This document shows positions 28,181 through 35,698 of a DNA stretch of 64,000 nucleotides, piece by piece (the stretch's first letter is position 1; every line of letters begins with the position of its first letter). This DNA comes from CAWCBG01 sp963793845. Its GTDB lineage: Bacteria > Acidobacteriota > Terriglobia > Terriglobales > Acidobacteriaceae. A program made the translations under genes and the position numbers. The stretch spans positions 1-64,000 of the forward strand of contig CAWCBG010000008.1 of NCBI GenBank assembly GCA_963793845.1, read 5' to 3'. The notes beneath the pieces were generated by a model. That model did no database searches. It was given only the letters and a program-made list of their open reading frames with translations, and was not told where the DNA came from.

Positions 28181-28843
28181 TCAGACGCTTTCGCAGAGTG
28201 CGAAAGCTCGCACTACGAACGACGTTCCACCGGCAATGGCGGGTGGCGCAGCGAAGAAGCGAAAGTGCTTTTCTTCCAGAGCAGCCAGGTTAGTCAGATG
28301 CTCGACAATCGGGATGCCAGCTCTCAGCAGCAACGTATGTGCGGGACGCGACGAGTCCTGCATGTCATCGATGTTCGCGCAATCGATCCCTACGAGCATG
28401 GCACCCTGCTCAACTAAGTATTCGCATGCATAACCTGTCAGGAACGGTCCCGAGCGAAAATAATCGGCCGAATCGGACCAGCGGCGGCTCCAGTCGGTGC
28501 GAATCAGAACTGCTGCACCACGCAAGGAAAAACCGCGAAAGGCATCCGCTCCAATGGCTTCGTCGCCGCTGGCACGGACAAGAACACCCGGCAAATTCAC
28601 CAGACGTTCTAAAGGAAGGCTCCCCAGGTCGAGGCCGTCAGGATGCCTGTGAAATGGCGCGTCCAGGTACGTTCCGGTATTTCCGCCAAGCTGGTAGCTG
28701 GCAATCTGAAAGGTCGTACCCGGGGCATACTTCTTTTGCGCTTCGGTGTCGTCGTGCGCGAGAAAGACGTGAAACCGGGGCACCGGCAATCCCGGATAGC
28801 TCGGCATGCCGGGCTTCAGCCGATGACTTAAGTCGATAATCAT
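28181..28843 (-). CDS. Cyclase-family hydrolase (kynurenine formamidase-like)
   Basis: This metal-dependent hydrolase fold is shared by kynurenine formamidase and polyketide cyclase-like proteins. The N-terminus MIIDLSHRLKPGMPSYPG is the family start. The metal-binding region reads GTYLDAPFHRHPDG, corresponding to the HxGTHxDxPxH motif, but the first His is replaced (GGNTGTYLDAPFH). That missing first ligand is worth noting, because it could change the metal or the reaction. The start at 28843 lies two bases past the stop of the upstream yeiH-like gene, so the two are cotranscribed. Alternative functions within the family cannot be separated from sequence alone. Confidence 0.75.
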   Translation of the reverse strand: MIIDLSHRLKPGMPSYPGLPVPRFHVFLAHDDTEAQKKYAPGTTFQIASYQLGGNTGTYLDAPFHRHPDGLDLGSLPLERLVNLPGVLVRASGDEAIGADAFRGFSLRGAAVLIRTDWSRRWSDSADYFRSGPFLTGYACEYLVEQGAMLVGIDCANIDDMQDSSRPAHTLLLRAGIPIVEHLTNLAALEEKHFRFFAAPPAIAGGTSFVVRAFALCESV

Positions 28844-28845
28844 AT

Positions 28846-29769
28846 TCAGATCCTGATCCAGCCAGCGCGAATCGCCAACAGGCTGATCACGGCAACGATG
28901 ATCCATAGGCTTACACCTTGCAACAACGGGCGTGGCCCGACCTTACGCAGGGCCGCGGGCGACAGGTTTGCGCCGATCAGGAACAAGGTAAAGATCAGGG
29001 TGCGTTTTCCCGCCTGGCTCAAGAAGTGGTAGACGGGCATTCCAGGAAATAGATAGGTGTTAGCCACAGCCGCCAGGCAGAAGAACAGGATGAACCAGGG
29101 CCACTGTATGCGGGTCTTGCTGTGCTTGATGGCTGCGGTCGCAATCGAAAGGGGCACGATCCACAGAGCGCGAGCCAACTTGACGGTGGTGCCGACGGCG
29201 AGCGCTGCTCCTCCATATTTCGCGCAGGCACCGACTACGGAACTGGTGTCGTGAATCGCGAGCGCTGCCCACAATCCAAACTGGCTCTGGGAAAGCTTCA
29301 ACCATGTCCCTATCGAGGGGAACGTCAACAGGGCGATGGCGTTTAGAACAAAGATCGTGCCCAGAGACACGGACATCTCATCCTCGGTGGCTCCGGTGAT
29401 CGGGCCGACGGCGGCGATGGCGCTGCCTCCACAGATCGCCGTGCCAGCCGAAATCAGAAACGAAGGGCGGGGACGAACGGCTATTAGTTTCCCCAGCAGT
29501 GTTCCCACGAGCAGGGCGAACGTGATTCCCACTGCGGTGTATAGAAAGCCGCTGGTACCCGCCCGTACGACTTCGTGCAGGTTCATCCCGAAACCGAGAC
29601 CGACCACAGAGCCCTGCAGCAACAATTTCGACACATTCCGGCTTTCTCCTGGATAAGGGTGTTCGGCAATAGCGCCGAAGATGAGGCCGGCGAGGAGTGC
29701 CATCGGCGGGGAGGCCCAAGGTGTCAGACAGAAGATCAGTCCGATGACGAAGAGGATTTTTGATTTCAT
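28846..29769 (-). CDS. YeiH/UPF0324-type putative transporter
   Basis: This is a polytopic membrane protein of 307 residues with about nine hydrophobic segments. The family words are SRNVSKLLLQGSVVGLGFGMNL, ISAGTAICGGSAIAAVGPIT, ALAIHDTSSVVGACAKYG and VKLARALWIVPLS. These identify the conserved membrane family of E. coli YeiH, often called putative sulfate exporter, although its substrate is not settled. The gene is first in a minus-strand run with the cyclase-family hydrolase and the M28 peptidase. Confidence 0.85.
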   Translation of the reverse strand: MKSKILFVIGLIFCLTPWASPPMALLAGLIFGAIAEHPYPGESRNVSKLLLQGSVVGLGFGMNLHEVVRAGTSGFLYTAVGITFALLVGTLLGKLIAVRPRPSFLISAGTAICGGSAIAAVGPITGATEDEMSVSLGTIFVLNAIALLTFPSIGTWLKLSQSQFGLWAALAIHDTSSVVGACAKYGGAALAVGTTVKLARALWIVPLSIATAAIKHSKTRIQWPWFILFFCLAAVANTYLFPGMPVYHFLSQAGKRTLIFTLFLIGANLSPAALRKVGPRPLLQGVSLWIIVAVISLLAIRAGWIRI

Positions 29770-29926
29770 GAATGGGGGAAAACGAAGTGATTAGTCTATC
29801 GCACGGAAGGCATCCAGGGGTTGACCCGTGCGGTTCAAAGTAAAATGGGCCCGTTGCCAAAGAGCGGTGACATTTCCTTGGCTACGAGCCCATTCGATCC
29901 TGAAATGGATCGGAGGTGATATCTCC
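29770..29926. other. Intergenic region with inverted repeat
   Basis: This stretch between the divergent transporter and Ste24-type genes contains the inverted repeat GACATTTCC (29869-29877) with GGAAATGTC (29944-29952). It also holds a possible promoter (TTGACC at about 29820 and AAAAT at about 29850). The base composition is clearly more AT-rich than the neighbouring genes. Confidence 0.35.
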
Positions 29927-30184
29927 ATGCTAACCCCGGCTGTGGAAATGTCAAGAAGAAACCGAGATAACCTGTTGAATTTTCTTGCATTTGCACACTT
30001 TTGGGACATATCTGTTAACTGCCTGAAAACAGGCAGGATGGAAGCCGCTTGGGCGCGAAAAGTAACACCTGAGAGTTACCATAGCCCGGGCATTCGGCTT
30101 GGTCTTCTGAAAACCATAGACAAGAACGCGATGCTACACTCCGCTACGCAGGGCTATTCATGGAGACAGATCGGAAGGTCTTGA
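29927..30184 (+). CDS. Candidate small protein, 85 residues, unrecognised
   Basis: An open frame begins at ATG 29927 with a strong Shine-Dalgarno sequence (GGAGGTGA, seven bases upstream). It ends overlapping the start of the Ste24-type gene. The product is MLTPAVEMSRRNRDNLLNFL and so on: basic, with no clear membrane segment or known motif. The codon use looks less GC-rich than neighbours. A hairpin CTGCCTG-AAAA-CAGGCAG lies inside it (about 30017-30034). It could be a leader peptide, a small gene or chance. Only the ribosome-binding site argues for it. Confidence 0.25.
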   Translation: MLTPAVEMSRRNRDNLLNFLAFAHFWDISVNCLKTGRMEAAWARKVTPESYHSPGIRLGLLKTIDKNAMLHSATQGYSWRQIGRS

Positions 30185-31515
30185 TGCACCTGGCAAGCAA
30201 GCTGATCGTCGCGGTCGTTCTTCTCACCGGTCTTGTCACAACCTCAGTTCCTATGGGCGCGCAGGTTCCAAGCGACGCCACATCTACGCCAGCCGCCTCG
30301 TCTTCAAAGCCCCTTCTGCAGTACACCCTGCCCCCCGACAAACTTAAGAAGGCCTACGCCCTATATCTGCTGAATGGCTGGCTATATTTCATCACCACGA
30401 TCTACGGGTTCCTGGTGCTCTACCTTATGCTGTGGACGCGCTTCGGGGCACGGCTTCGGGATACGGCCCAGCGTACCTCAAGTTTCCGTTTTGTGCAGGC
30501 AGTGATCGTGATGTCGTTGTTCGTGCTGGTGCTGCAACTCTTGCAGCTTCCGTTCGACATGTATAACCAGCACATCTCGCTGCAATATGGCCTGTCGGTG
30601 CAACACTGGAGCTCGTGGTTTGCGGACTGGGGAAAGGGCTTAGGGTTGGCGCTTCTCCTGTTCAGCATCATTGGCTGGGGACTTTACGCGGTGCTGCGGC
30701 GCAGTCCGCGTCGTTGGTGGTTCTATTTCTGGCTCGCCACGATTCCGGTGGTGGTTTTTCTGATCTTTATCCAGCCCGTTCTGGTTGATCCGCTGTTCAA
30801 CAAGTTTGAACCGCTCACCGATCATCATGCCGATCTGGTCGACCAGATCGAACGAGTGGTGCACCGCGCCGGAATGGACATCCCTCGCGACCGCATGTTC
30901 GAGATGAAAGCCAGCGAGAAGACTACCCAACTCAACGCCTACGTCACCGGATTCGGCTCGACCAAGCGCGTGGTTGTCTGGGATACAACCATGGAACACC
31001 TGACCATCCCCCAAACGCTATTTGTCTTTGGGCATGAGATGGGGCATTACGTTCTCGGGCACATTCCGAAAGAGGTGACACTGTTTCTGCTGCTGTTCCT
31101 GTTTCTGTACTACTTGTCCTATCGGCTGTCGAATTGGCTTGTCGATCGCTACGGCGAGCGGTGGGGCATTCGTGGCCTAAGCGACTTCGCCTCTCTGCCG
31201 CTGCTGTTCCTCGTGCTGTCGGTTTTCATGTTTCTCTCTACTCCAGTGCTGAATGGAATTTCGCGTCACTTCGAGCACCAGGCCGATCAGTATGGCCTGG
31301 AGGTGATTCATGGCCTGGTTCCCGATTCGGGGAGAACCGCAGCGGAGTCTTTCCAGATCCTGGGGGAGCGGTCGCTGGATTATCCGTCTGTGAGTAAGTT
31401 CGCCGAGTTCTGGGCATGGAATCACCCGACGATTCGGGACCGGGTAATCTACGCGCAGACCTATCATCCGTGGGATGAGGGCAAGCAGCCGGAGTTCGTG
31501 AAGAACGCTCCTTGA
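30160..31515 (+). CDS. Ste24-type M48 membrane metalloprotease
   Basis: This zinc endopeptidase resembles the CAAX prenyl protease Ste24. About five to seven membrane segments surround the active site GHEMGHYVLGH. The third ligand lies in HFEHQADQYGLEV. The long membrane segment pair (TLFLLLFLFLYYLSYRL and LPLLFLVLSVFMFL) separates these motifs, as in Ste24. There is no evidence of prenylation in bacteria, so it probably takes part in membrane-protein quality control, as HtpX does (inference). Either ATG 30160 (AGGG upstream) or ATG 30184 (GGAAGG upstream) could be the start. A strong hairpin follows the stop. Confidence 0.9.
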   Translation: METDRKVLMHLASKLIVAVVLLTGLVTTSVPMGAQVPSDATSTPAASSSKPLLQYTLPPDKLKKAYALYLLNGWLYFITTIYGFLVLYLMLWTRFGARLRDTAQRTSSFRFVQAVIVMSLFVLVLQLLQLPFDMYNQHISLQYGLSVQHWSSWFADWGKGLGLALLLFSIIGWGLYAVLRRSPRRWWFYFWLATIPVVVFLIFIQPVLVDPLFNKFEPLTDHHADLVDQIERVVHRAGMDIPRDRMFEMKASEKTTQLNAYVTGFGSTKRVVVWDTTMEHLTIPQTLFVFGHEMGHYVLGHIPKEVTLFLLLFLFLYYLSYRLSNWLVDRYGERWGIRGLSDFASLPLLFLVLSVFMFLSTPVLNGISRHFEHQADQYGLEVIHGLVPDSGRTAAESFQILGERSLDYPSVSKFAEFWAWNHPTIRDRVIYAQTYHPWDEGKQPEFVKNAP

Positions 31516-31540
31516 AGTCGCAAAAGCCAGGATAAATCAG

Positions 31541-31567
31541 AAAGCCCAGGCAGTTTGCCCGGGCTTT
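31541..31567 (+). terminator. Terminator hairpin after the Ste24-type gene
   Basis: AAAGCCC pairs with GGGCTTT, and inside it GGCA pairs with TGCC around a GTT loop. ACCTTT follows. It lies 25 bases past the stop codon. Confidence 0.7.
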
Positions 31568-31689
31568 ACCTTTCGCCGAGTTCGCGCGATTTACGTCCAG
31601 GTTCTGGCGTTCGCAGCGTTCTTTGTTTCAGCGAATTCTGTCACCGCTGTCGCCGGATTTACGGCTGACTACCCCCCAGCCATGCACCT

Positions 31690-31917
31690 CTACATGACGA
31701 GGGCGATACTCTCCAGCTCACGCTGGAACGCCTCCAGCGTGCTACCCAGGAGGCCTGCCCGGCTCACCGCCGTGCGGGCTGCCTCAGCGGATACGCCGTA
31801 GCCATGCCCCGCCAGGAACATCTGGACCAGTTCGGCGGCGTCCTTGGAGTCGAACCCCTGTAGCAGCTCGCTCCTTAGCGCCGACAACTCCGGGACGGAA
31901 AACTTCTCTGCCATCAT
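31690..31917 (-). CDS. Small acidic protein, 75 residues, unknown
   Basis: I do not recognise the family. The product begins MMAEKFSVPELSALRSELLQGF and is helical, with LVQMFLAGHGYGVS and a further helix LEAFQRELESIALVM. It has no membrane segment or metal motif. The start at ATG 31917 is supported by an unusually strong ribosome-binding site (GGAGGTGAGG, ending four bases before the ATG). The gene lies next to the parS-type palindrome at 32081, but nothing in the sequence links the two. Confidence 0.55.
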   Translation of the reverse strand: MMAEKFSVPELSALRSELLQGFDSKDAAELVQMFLAGHGYGVSAEAARTAVSRAGLLGSTLEAFQRELESIALVM

Positions 31918-32080
31918 GGACCTCACCTCCGACCCTTCCGGGCATTTCTCTGTTAGACGGGGAACCCTATCAAAAAGTTGCAGCAATCGGATTGCCGAAC
32001 TGTTGGCCAGCCCCGACCGAGAATGGGTGCCCAAGTGTTCCTTTCAACCCCATTGTTCGTAGGTAGTTGCAAAAATGGGA

Positions 32081-32100
32081 ATTGTTCCACGTGGAACAAT
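32081..32100. promoter_or_regulatory. parS-type ParB binding site
   Basis: The sequence ATTGTTCCACGTGGAACAAT is a perfect 20-bp palindrome. Its core TGTTCCACGTGGAACA (32083-32098) matches the bacterial parS consensus TGTTNCACGTGNAACA at every fixed position. It lies in an intergenic stretch with no gene. No parA, parB, gidA or dnaA is in the window. parS sites usually cluster near the replication origin, so this stretch may be origin-proximal. Confidence 0.8.
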
Positions 32101-32380
32101 TTTCCGCCGTCCAAAAAAATCAAACGGAAGTGCGGCTTCCTGGGGCGATGTGCTCCCCGGGAGGGTAGAACATTGTCTGGAGGTGAGGATAGCTGTGTTC
32201 CATTACCGGTAGATGCGAGAAATGAACCACCAGGAGCTGTCAGCACCCATGAATGTGGCTCACACCTTGGTTGGTTCAGGAGGTATGGCGCGCCGCCCGA
32301 CCTGGCCTGCGCTGGAGTCGACCCCGCAGGCCCAGGATCAGGCCTGCGGGTCGGAGGGCGGCCACGCCGGCAAGCCGGTG
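32101..32380. other. Intergenic stretch downstream of ada with a strong dyad
   Basis: No convincing gene is seen. A dyad CCCGCAGGCC (32323-32332) pairs with GGCCTGCGGG (32341-32350) over an 8-base loop, and pairing extends three more bases past one bulged C. It lies about 30 bases past the ada stop on the minus strand, so it may end that transcript, although no U tract follows. Confidence 0.5.
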
Positions 32381-33415
32381 TCAGGTCGTCTTGCGTTCGG
32401 CTTTCAATAGCTTCTGCTTGCGATCGAGGCCCCATCGATATCCCGCAAGTTCGCCATCACGGCGAACTACTCGATGACACGGTATAGCCACGGCAACCGG
32501 ATTGGCTGCGCAGGCCCGTGCCACGGCGCGAACGGCAGCGGGTTTGCCAATCTCACGAGCGATATCTGAGTAGCTTCGCGTCTCGCCCCGAGGAATCTGG
32601 CGCAATTGGTTCCAAACTTTCTGCTGGAAGGCGGTGGCACGAAGGTCGAGCGGCAAGTCAATTGTCGTGTTGTCGCCCCTCAGGCTCGCTACGAGCGGTT
32701 CCAGATACCGCCGCATGGCGTTATCGTCGCGATGCAGCACGGCCCCGGAGAACTCCGCTCGCAGCTCCTGCTCCATGGACTGTGCATTTTCACCAAACCG
32801 AACTGCGCACAGGCCACGGTCGGTGGCCGCAATCAAAATGCGCCCTAAGGGCGATGCCGCGAGTGCATAAGTAATCTTCGTACCTGCTCCCCTGCGGCGA
32901 TAGGTGCCGGGAGTCATGCCGAGTTGCTGGTCGGCGTTTTCGTACAGGCGGCTGGGCGAGCTGAAGCCCGCTTCGTAGAGTGCGGTGGTCACAACTTCTC
33001 CCTTGCGCAACTGAGTTTTGATCTTCTGCATCCGGCGCGCGGCCTGGTACTCCCGCGGACTGAGTCCCGTCGCCCGTTTGAACAGCCGCTGCAGGTGAAA
33101 CGGACTGAGCCCCACCCCTTTGCCGAGTTGGGCCAGCGTCAGAGTTCCCTCGGCGCTGTCCAGCAGTTGACGGGCTCGCATCACGTACTGTGCCTGTTCA
33201 GAAACTTGAGTCGGCTTGCAGCGCAGACAAGCACGATATCCCGCGCGCTCTGCTTCCTGCGTAGTACCAAAGAACTCCACCGAATCGCGGCGCGGGCGAC
33301 GGCTGGGACACGACGGCCGGCAATAAATCCCGGTGGTTCGGACGGCAAAAACGAAGCGGCCGTCCTGCCGCGCATCGCGGTCGATCACCTGGCGCCACTG
33401 AAGATCATGTTGCAT
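32381..33415 (-). CDS. ada: Bifunctional Ada: DNA alkylation repair transferase and AraC-type regulator
   Basis: Ada removes methyl groups from alkylated DNA onto its own cysteines and activates the adaptive response. The N-terminal zinc site has Cys32, Cys36, Cys63 and Cys66 (YCRPSC, ACLRC); Cys32 is the methylphosphotriester acceptor. An AraC-type HTH pair lies about residues 85-170. The C-terminal O6-alkylguanine transferase domain has the acceptor Cys313 in PCHRV, followed by GELAGYRWGLDRKQKLLKAE. All key cysteines are present, so both activities should work. The length of 344 residues is typical of E. coli-like Ada. Confidence 0.95.
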   Translation of the reverse strand: MQHDLQWRQVIDRDARQDGRFVFAVRTTGIYCRPSCPSRRPRRDSVEFFGTTQEAERAGYRACLRCKPTQVSEQAQYVMRARQLLDSAEGTLTLAQLGKGVGLSPFHLQRLFKRATGLSPREYQAARRMQKIKTQLRKGEVVTTALYEAGFSSPSRLYENADQQLGMTPGTYRRRGAGTKITYALAASPLGRILIAATDRGLCAVRFGENAQSMEQELRAEFSGAVLHRDDNAMRRYLEPLVASLRGDNTTIDLPLDLRATAFQQKVWNQLRQIPRGETRSYSDIAREIGKPAAVRAVARACAANPVAVAIPCHRVVRRDGELAGYRWGLDRKQKLLKAERKTT

Positions 33416-33495
33416 GTTGTAAAGATAGACCGCCCATGGGAACAGCAGCTATCCGGGGCTTGCGGGCAAAACAGATTTTCCTGACCTGGGAGATC

Positions 33496-34455
33496 TCAGG
33501 CTTCCGCCGACTGCGTAAGCCCCGATTCCTTCTCCGCCAGTTTCGCCCCAGAATTTGCGAGTTGCAGGTCGCGTATCCCCGCCTCCCGGAGCGCTGCAAG
33601 TTGTGCGTTGAGCTCCGCACCCAATAAGATGGCGAGCGCACTCAACTGGAATCGCAACATCAGAACAATGAAGATTCCGAGAGCTCCATAAGTCGAGTTA
33701 AAGTAGGCTGCTTTGCGCAGGTAGATGCCAAGCATCGCCGAACTGGACGCCCAGAGTGCGACGGCGAACAGGGCTCCCGGAATCTGGCTGCGAAAGGTAT
33801 GTTTCGCGTTCGGCCCCCAGTAATAGAGCAACTCAAAAGAAGAAAGCATGCACGCCATAATTACAGTCCAGCGCATGTAAGGCCACACCGCGACAAAAGC
33901 ATCACTGACATCGAAGGCATCGGCTAACAAGAGTCCGAAGTGTGGGCCGAGCAGCATAACGGTTAAGGACAACCCGATCAAACCGCCAACTACAACGGTC
34001 ATCCAGATCGCCAGCGCGCGGACTCGCCAGAACGAGCGTGTTTCTTTTACTTCGTACGTGGCATCGAGCGCACTGATCATCGCGGCGAAGCCGTTGGAGG
34101 CGAAGATAACTGCACCCAGAAAGCCGGCGGACAGCAACCCCTTGCTGGTGCGCATGGTGGCATTCAAGATGCTGTTTACGAACGGCATGCCCTGGTCCGG
34201 GACAAAATTGCTGATCAGGTCGGCGGTCCGATCAACAAGATGATGAATGGGTAGAAGAGTAAGCGCACTGGCAAGGAAAATCAGGAAGGGAAACATCGAC
34301 ATCAGGAAGTAAAATGCCAGCGCGGCGGACTGCGTCAAAAAACTGTGCCGGGAAAAACCGCGCAGGGTCCCTAACAGCAGCGGCCGCAGCGGTACTTTCC
34401 CAGTCACCCTCAACGTCGGGCGCGTAGCGGTCCGTTGCCTGGGCTTCTCGGCCAT
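33496..34455 (-). CDS. YihY/BrkB-family inner-membrane protein
   Basis: This is a polytopic membrane protein with about six hydrophobic segments. The family words are LTQSAALAFYFLMSMFPFLIFLAS, a GFLGAVIFASNGFAAMISALDATYEVKETRSFWRVR segment and YFNSTYGALGIFIVLMLRFQLSALAILLGAELNAQLA. These identify YihY/BrkB (once misnamed RNase BN). The function is not settled; members are inner-membrane proteins sometimes linked to serum resistance. The C-terminal tail after GAELNAQ is soluble. It runs on the same strand as ada but 80 bases apart, so it need not be in one operon. Confidence 0.88.
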   Translation of the reverse strand: MAEKPRQRTATRPTLRVTGKVPLRPLLLGTLRGFSRHSFLTQSAALAFYFLMSMFPFLIFLASALTLLPIHHLVDRTADLISNFVPDQGMPFVNSILNATMRTSKGLLSAGFLGAVIFASNGFAAMISALDATYEVKETRSFWRVRALAIWMTVVVGGLIGLSLTVMLLGPHFGLLLADAFDVSDAFVAVWPYMRWTVIMACMLSSFELLYYWGPNAKHTFRSQIPGALFAVALWASSSAMLGIYLRKAAYFNSTYGALGIFIVLMLRFQLSALAILLGAELNAQLAALREAGIRDLQLANSGAKLAEKESGLTQSAEA

Positions 34456-34526
34456 AGAATCCGGTGATCAAGTTTACGGCAAGCGAGCACTGTCTCCTAG
34501 TACTTGAGGGAAGCAGGATCTTTGAC

Positions 34527-35150
34527 TCAACGCTTCAATCCAGCATCGACGATGACTCTGGCCTGAGCCGCCGAAGTGAAGACATGGGCATCAATCCCCA
34601 GCCGTAGGGCTGCTTCGACGTTGCCGACGCGGTCATCGAAGAACAGTGCGCGTCCCGGCGGGCAGCCCAAGGCATCCAGACAGGCCCGGTAAATTTCTGG
34701 AGTCGGCTTTACAATGCCGTGTTCGCAGGACCAGATCTGCACCTCAAATTCGGGAAGCCATGCCAGTTCGCGACGTAGTTCGCCAAGCAGGTCCCAAGGC
34801 ATGTTGGACAGAATGGCGGTTCGTAACCCGGCTGCCTTTATCTCGCGCGCGAGCTCCAGCATCATCGGATTGATTCGCAGCCACATCGTGGTTTCCAATT
34901 CAGCCAAGCGGTCCACCTGTGCGGGAGTGAGAGTTACGCCCGCCACATCGCAGAAAGTTTGCCAATGTTGGCGATAATCCTGCCGGCCGGAATCGTAAGC
35001 CGCACGAGTATTGGCATAGAGCTCGAAGAATACCGTGGGATCGGATAGACGGGTGATCGCAGTGAATTGGCGGAGGTCGTCGGCCGTCGGTCCATGGCTG
35101 AGCACCCTTCCATAGTCGAAGATCACAGCATCCCAGGCATTATTTTTCAT
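34527..35150 (-). CDS. HAD-superfamily hydrolase (YihX/HAD-IA-like)
   Basis: This Mg-dependent phosphatase-type enzyme has 207 residues. Motif I is AVIFDYGRVL (nucleophile Asp12). The usual second Asp is replaced by Gly, as is normal for the 'FDFGGVL' subgroup. Motif II is ILSNMP, the motif III lysine lies in GIVKPTPEIY, and motif IV is LFFDDRVGNVEAA. A helical cap lies between motifs I and II. The likely substrate is a small phosphorylated metabolite, not predictable from sequence. Confidence 0.85.
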   Translation of the reverse strand: MKNNAWDAVIFDYGRVLSHGPTADDLRQFTAITRLSDPTVFFELYANTRAAYDSGRQDYRQHWQTFCDVAGVTLTPAQVDRLAELETTMWLRINPMMLELAREIKAAGLRTAILSNMPWDLLGELRRELAWLPEFEVQIWSCEHGIVKPTPEIYRACLDALGCPPGRALFFDDRVGNVEAALRLGIDAHVFTSAAQARVIVDAGLKR

Positions 35151-35263
35151 GCGACCTAACTTGTAGCACGTACATCCTCATGGCACTGTGTGATGCGTCG
35201 GCCCTCAGCGCGTCCCCGAACATGCTGGGTTTTGTGGTACTAAGAAACTAGGGAGAAACGACC

Positions 35264-35683
35264 TTGAATACAAAATCAACTGCCGCCGAAATACCAGGTT
35301 CGCAAGCGGGACTAGTTCACTTGGCGAGCGCACACTCGGTTGAAGACACGCTACAGCGGCTGGAAACCATGCTGCGCCAGCACGGCGTCACAGTCTTCGC
35401 CAGCATCGACCACAGCGGCGAAGCCGAGAAAGTCGGGCTCAAGATGCGTCCGACTAAGCTACTCGTATTCGGCAATCCGAAGGGCGGTACGCCGCTGATG
35501 CAAGCCAGGCCTACGGTAGCTATCGATCTACCGCTAAAGGCGCTGGTCTGGGAAGACGAGCAGGAGAAGGTGTGGCTCACGTACAACGACCCGACATACC
35601 TGCAATCTCGGCATGGGATACCGGCCGATCTACTCCCTAACATTGCAGCAGCCGATCTGCTGATGGCAAAAGCGGCGGAATAG
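35264..35683 (+). CDS. DUF302 domain protein
   Basis: This 139-residue soluble protein matches the DUF302 fold through VEDTLQRLETMLRQHGVTVFASIDHSGEAEKVGLKMRPTKLLVFGNPKGGTPLM and VWLTYNDPTYLQSRHGI. DUF302 proteins are small alpha/beta dimers of unknown function, often found beside stress genes. The start is TTG 35264 with AGGGAG about nine bases upstream. It converges on the SpoIIE-type gene. Confidence 0.85.
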   Translation: MNTKSTAAEIPGSQAGLVHLASAHSVEDTLQRLETMLRQHGVTVFASIDHSGEAEKVGLKMRPTKLLVFGNPKGGTPLMQARPTVAIDLPLKALVWEDEQEKVWLTYNDPTYLQSRHGIPADLLPNIAAADLLMAKAAE

Positions 35684-35698
35684 CCCGCGGCCTTTCGG

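Noticed and set aside
29820..29850. Sigma-70 promoter TTGACC-N-AAAAT
   Set aside because: The spacing is not optimal and the region is AT-rich, so a match by chance is likely; mentioned only in the intergenic entry.
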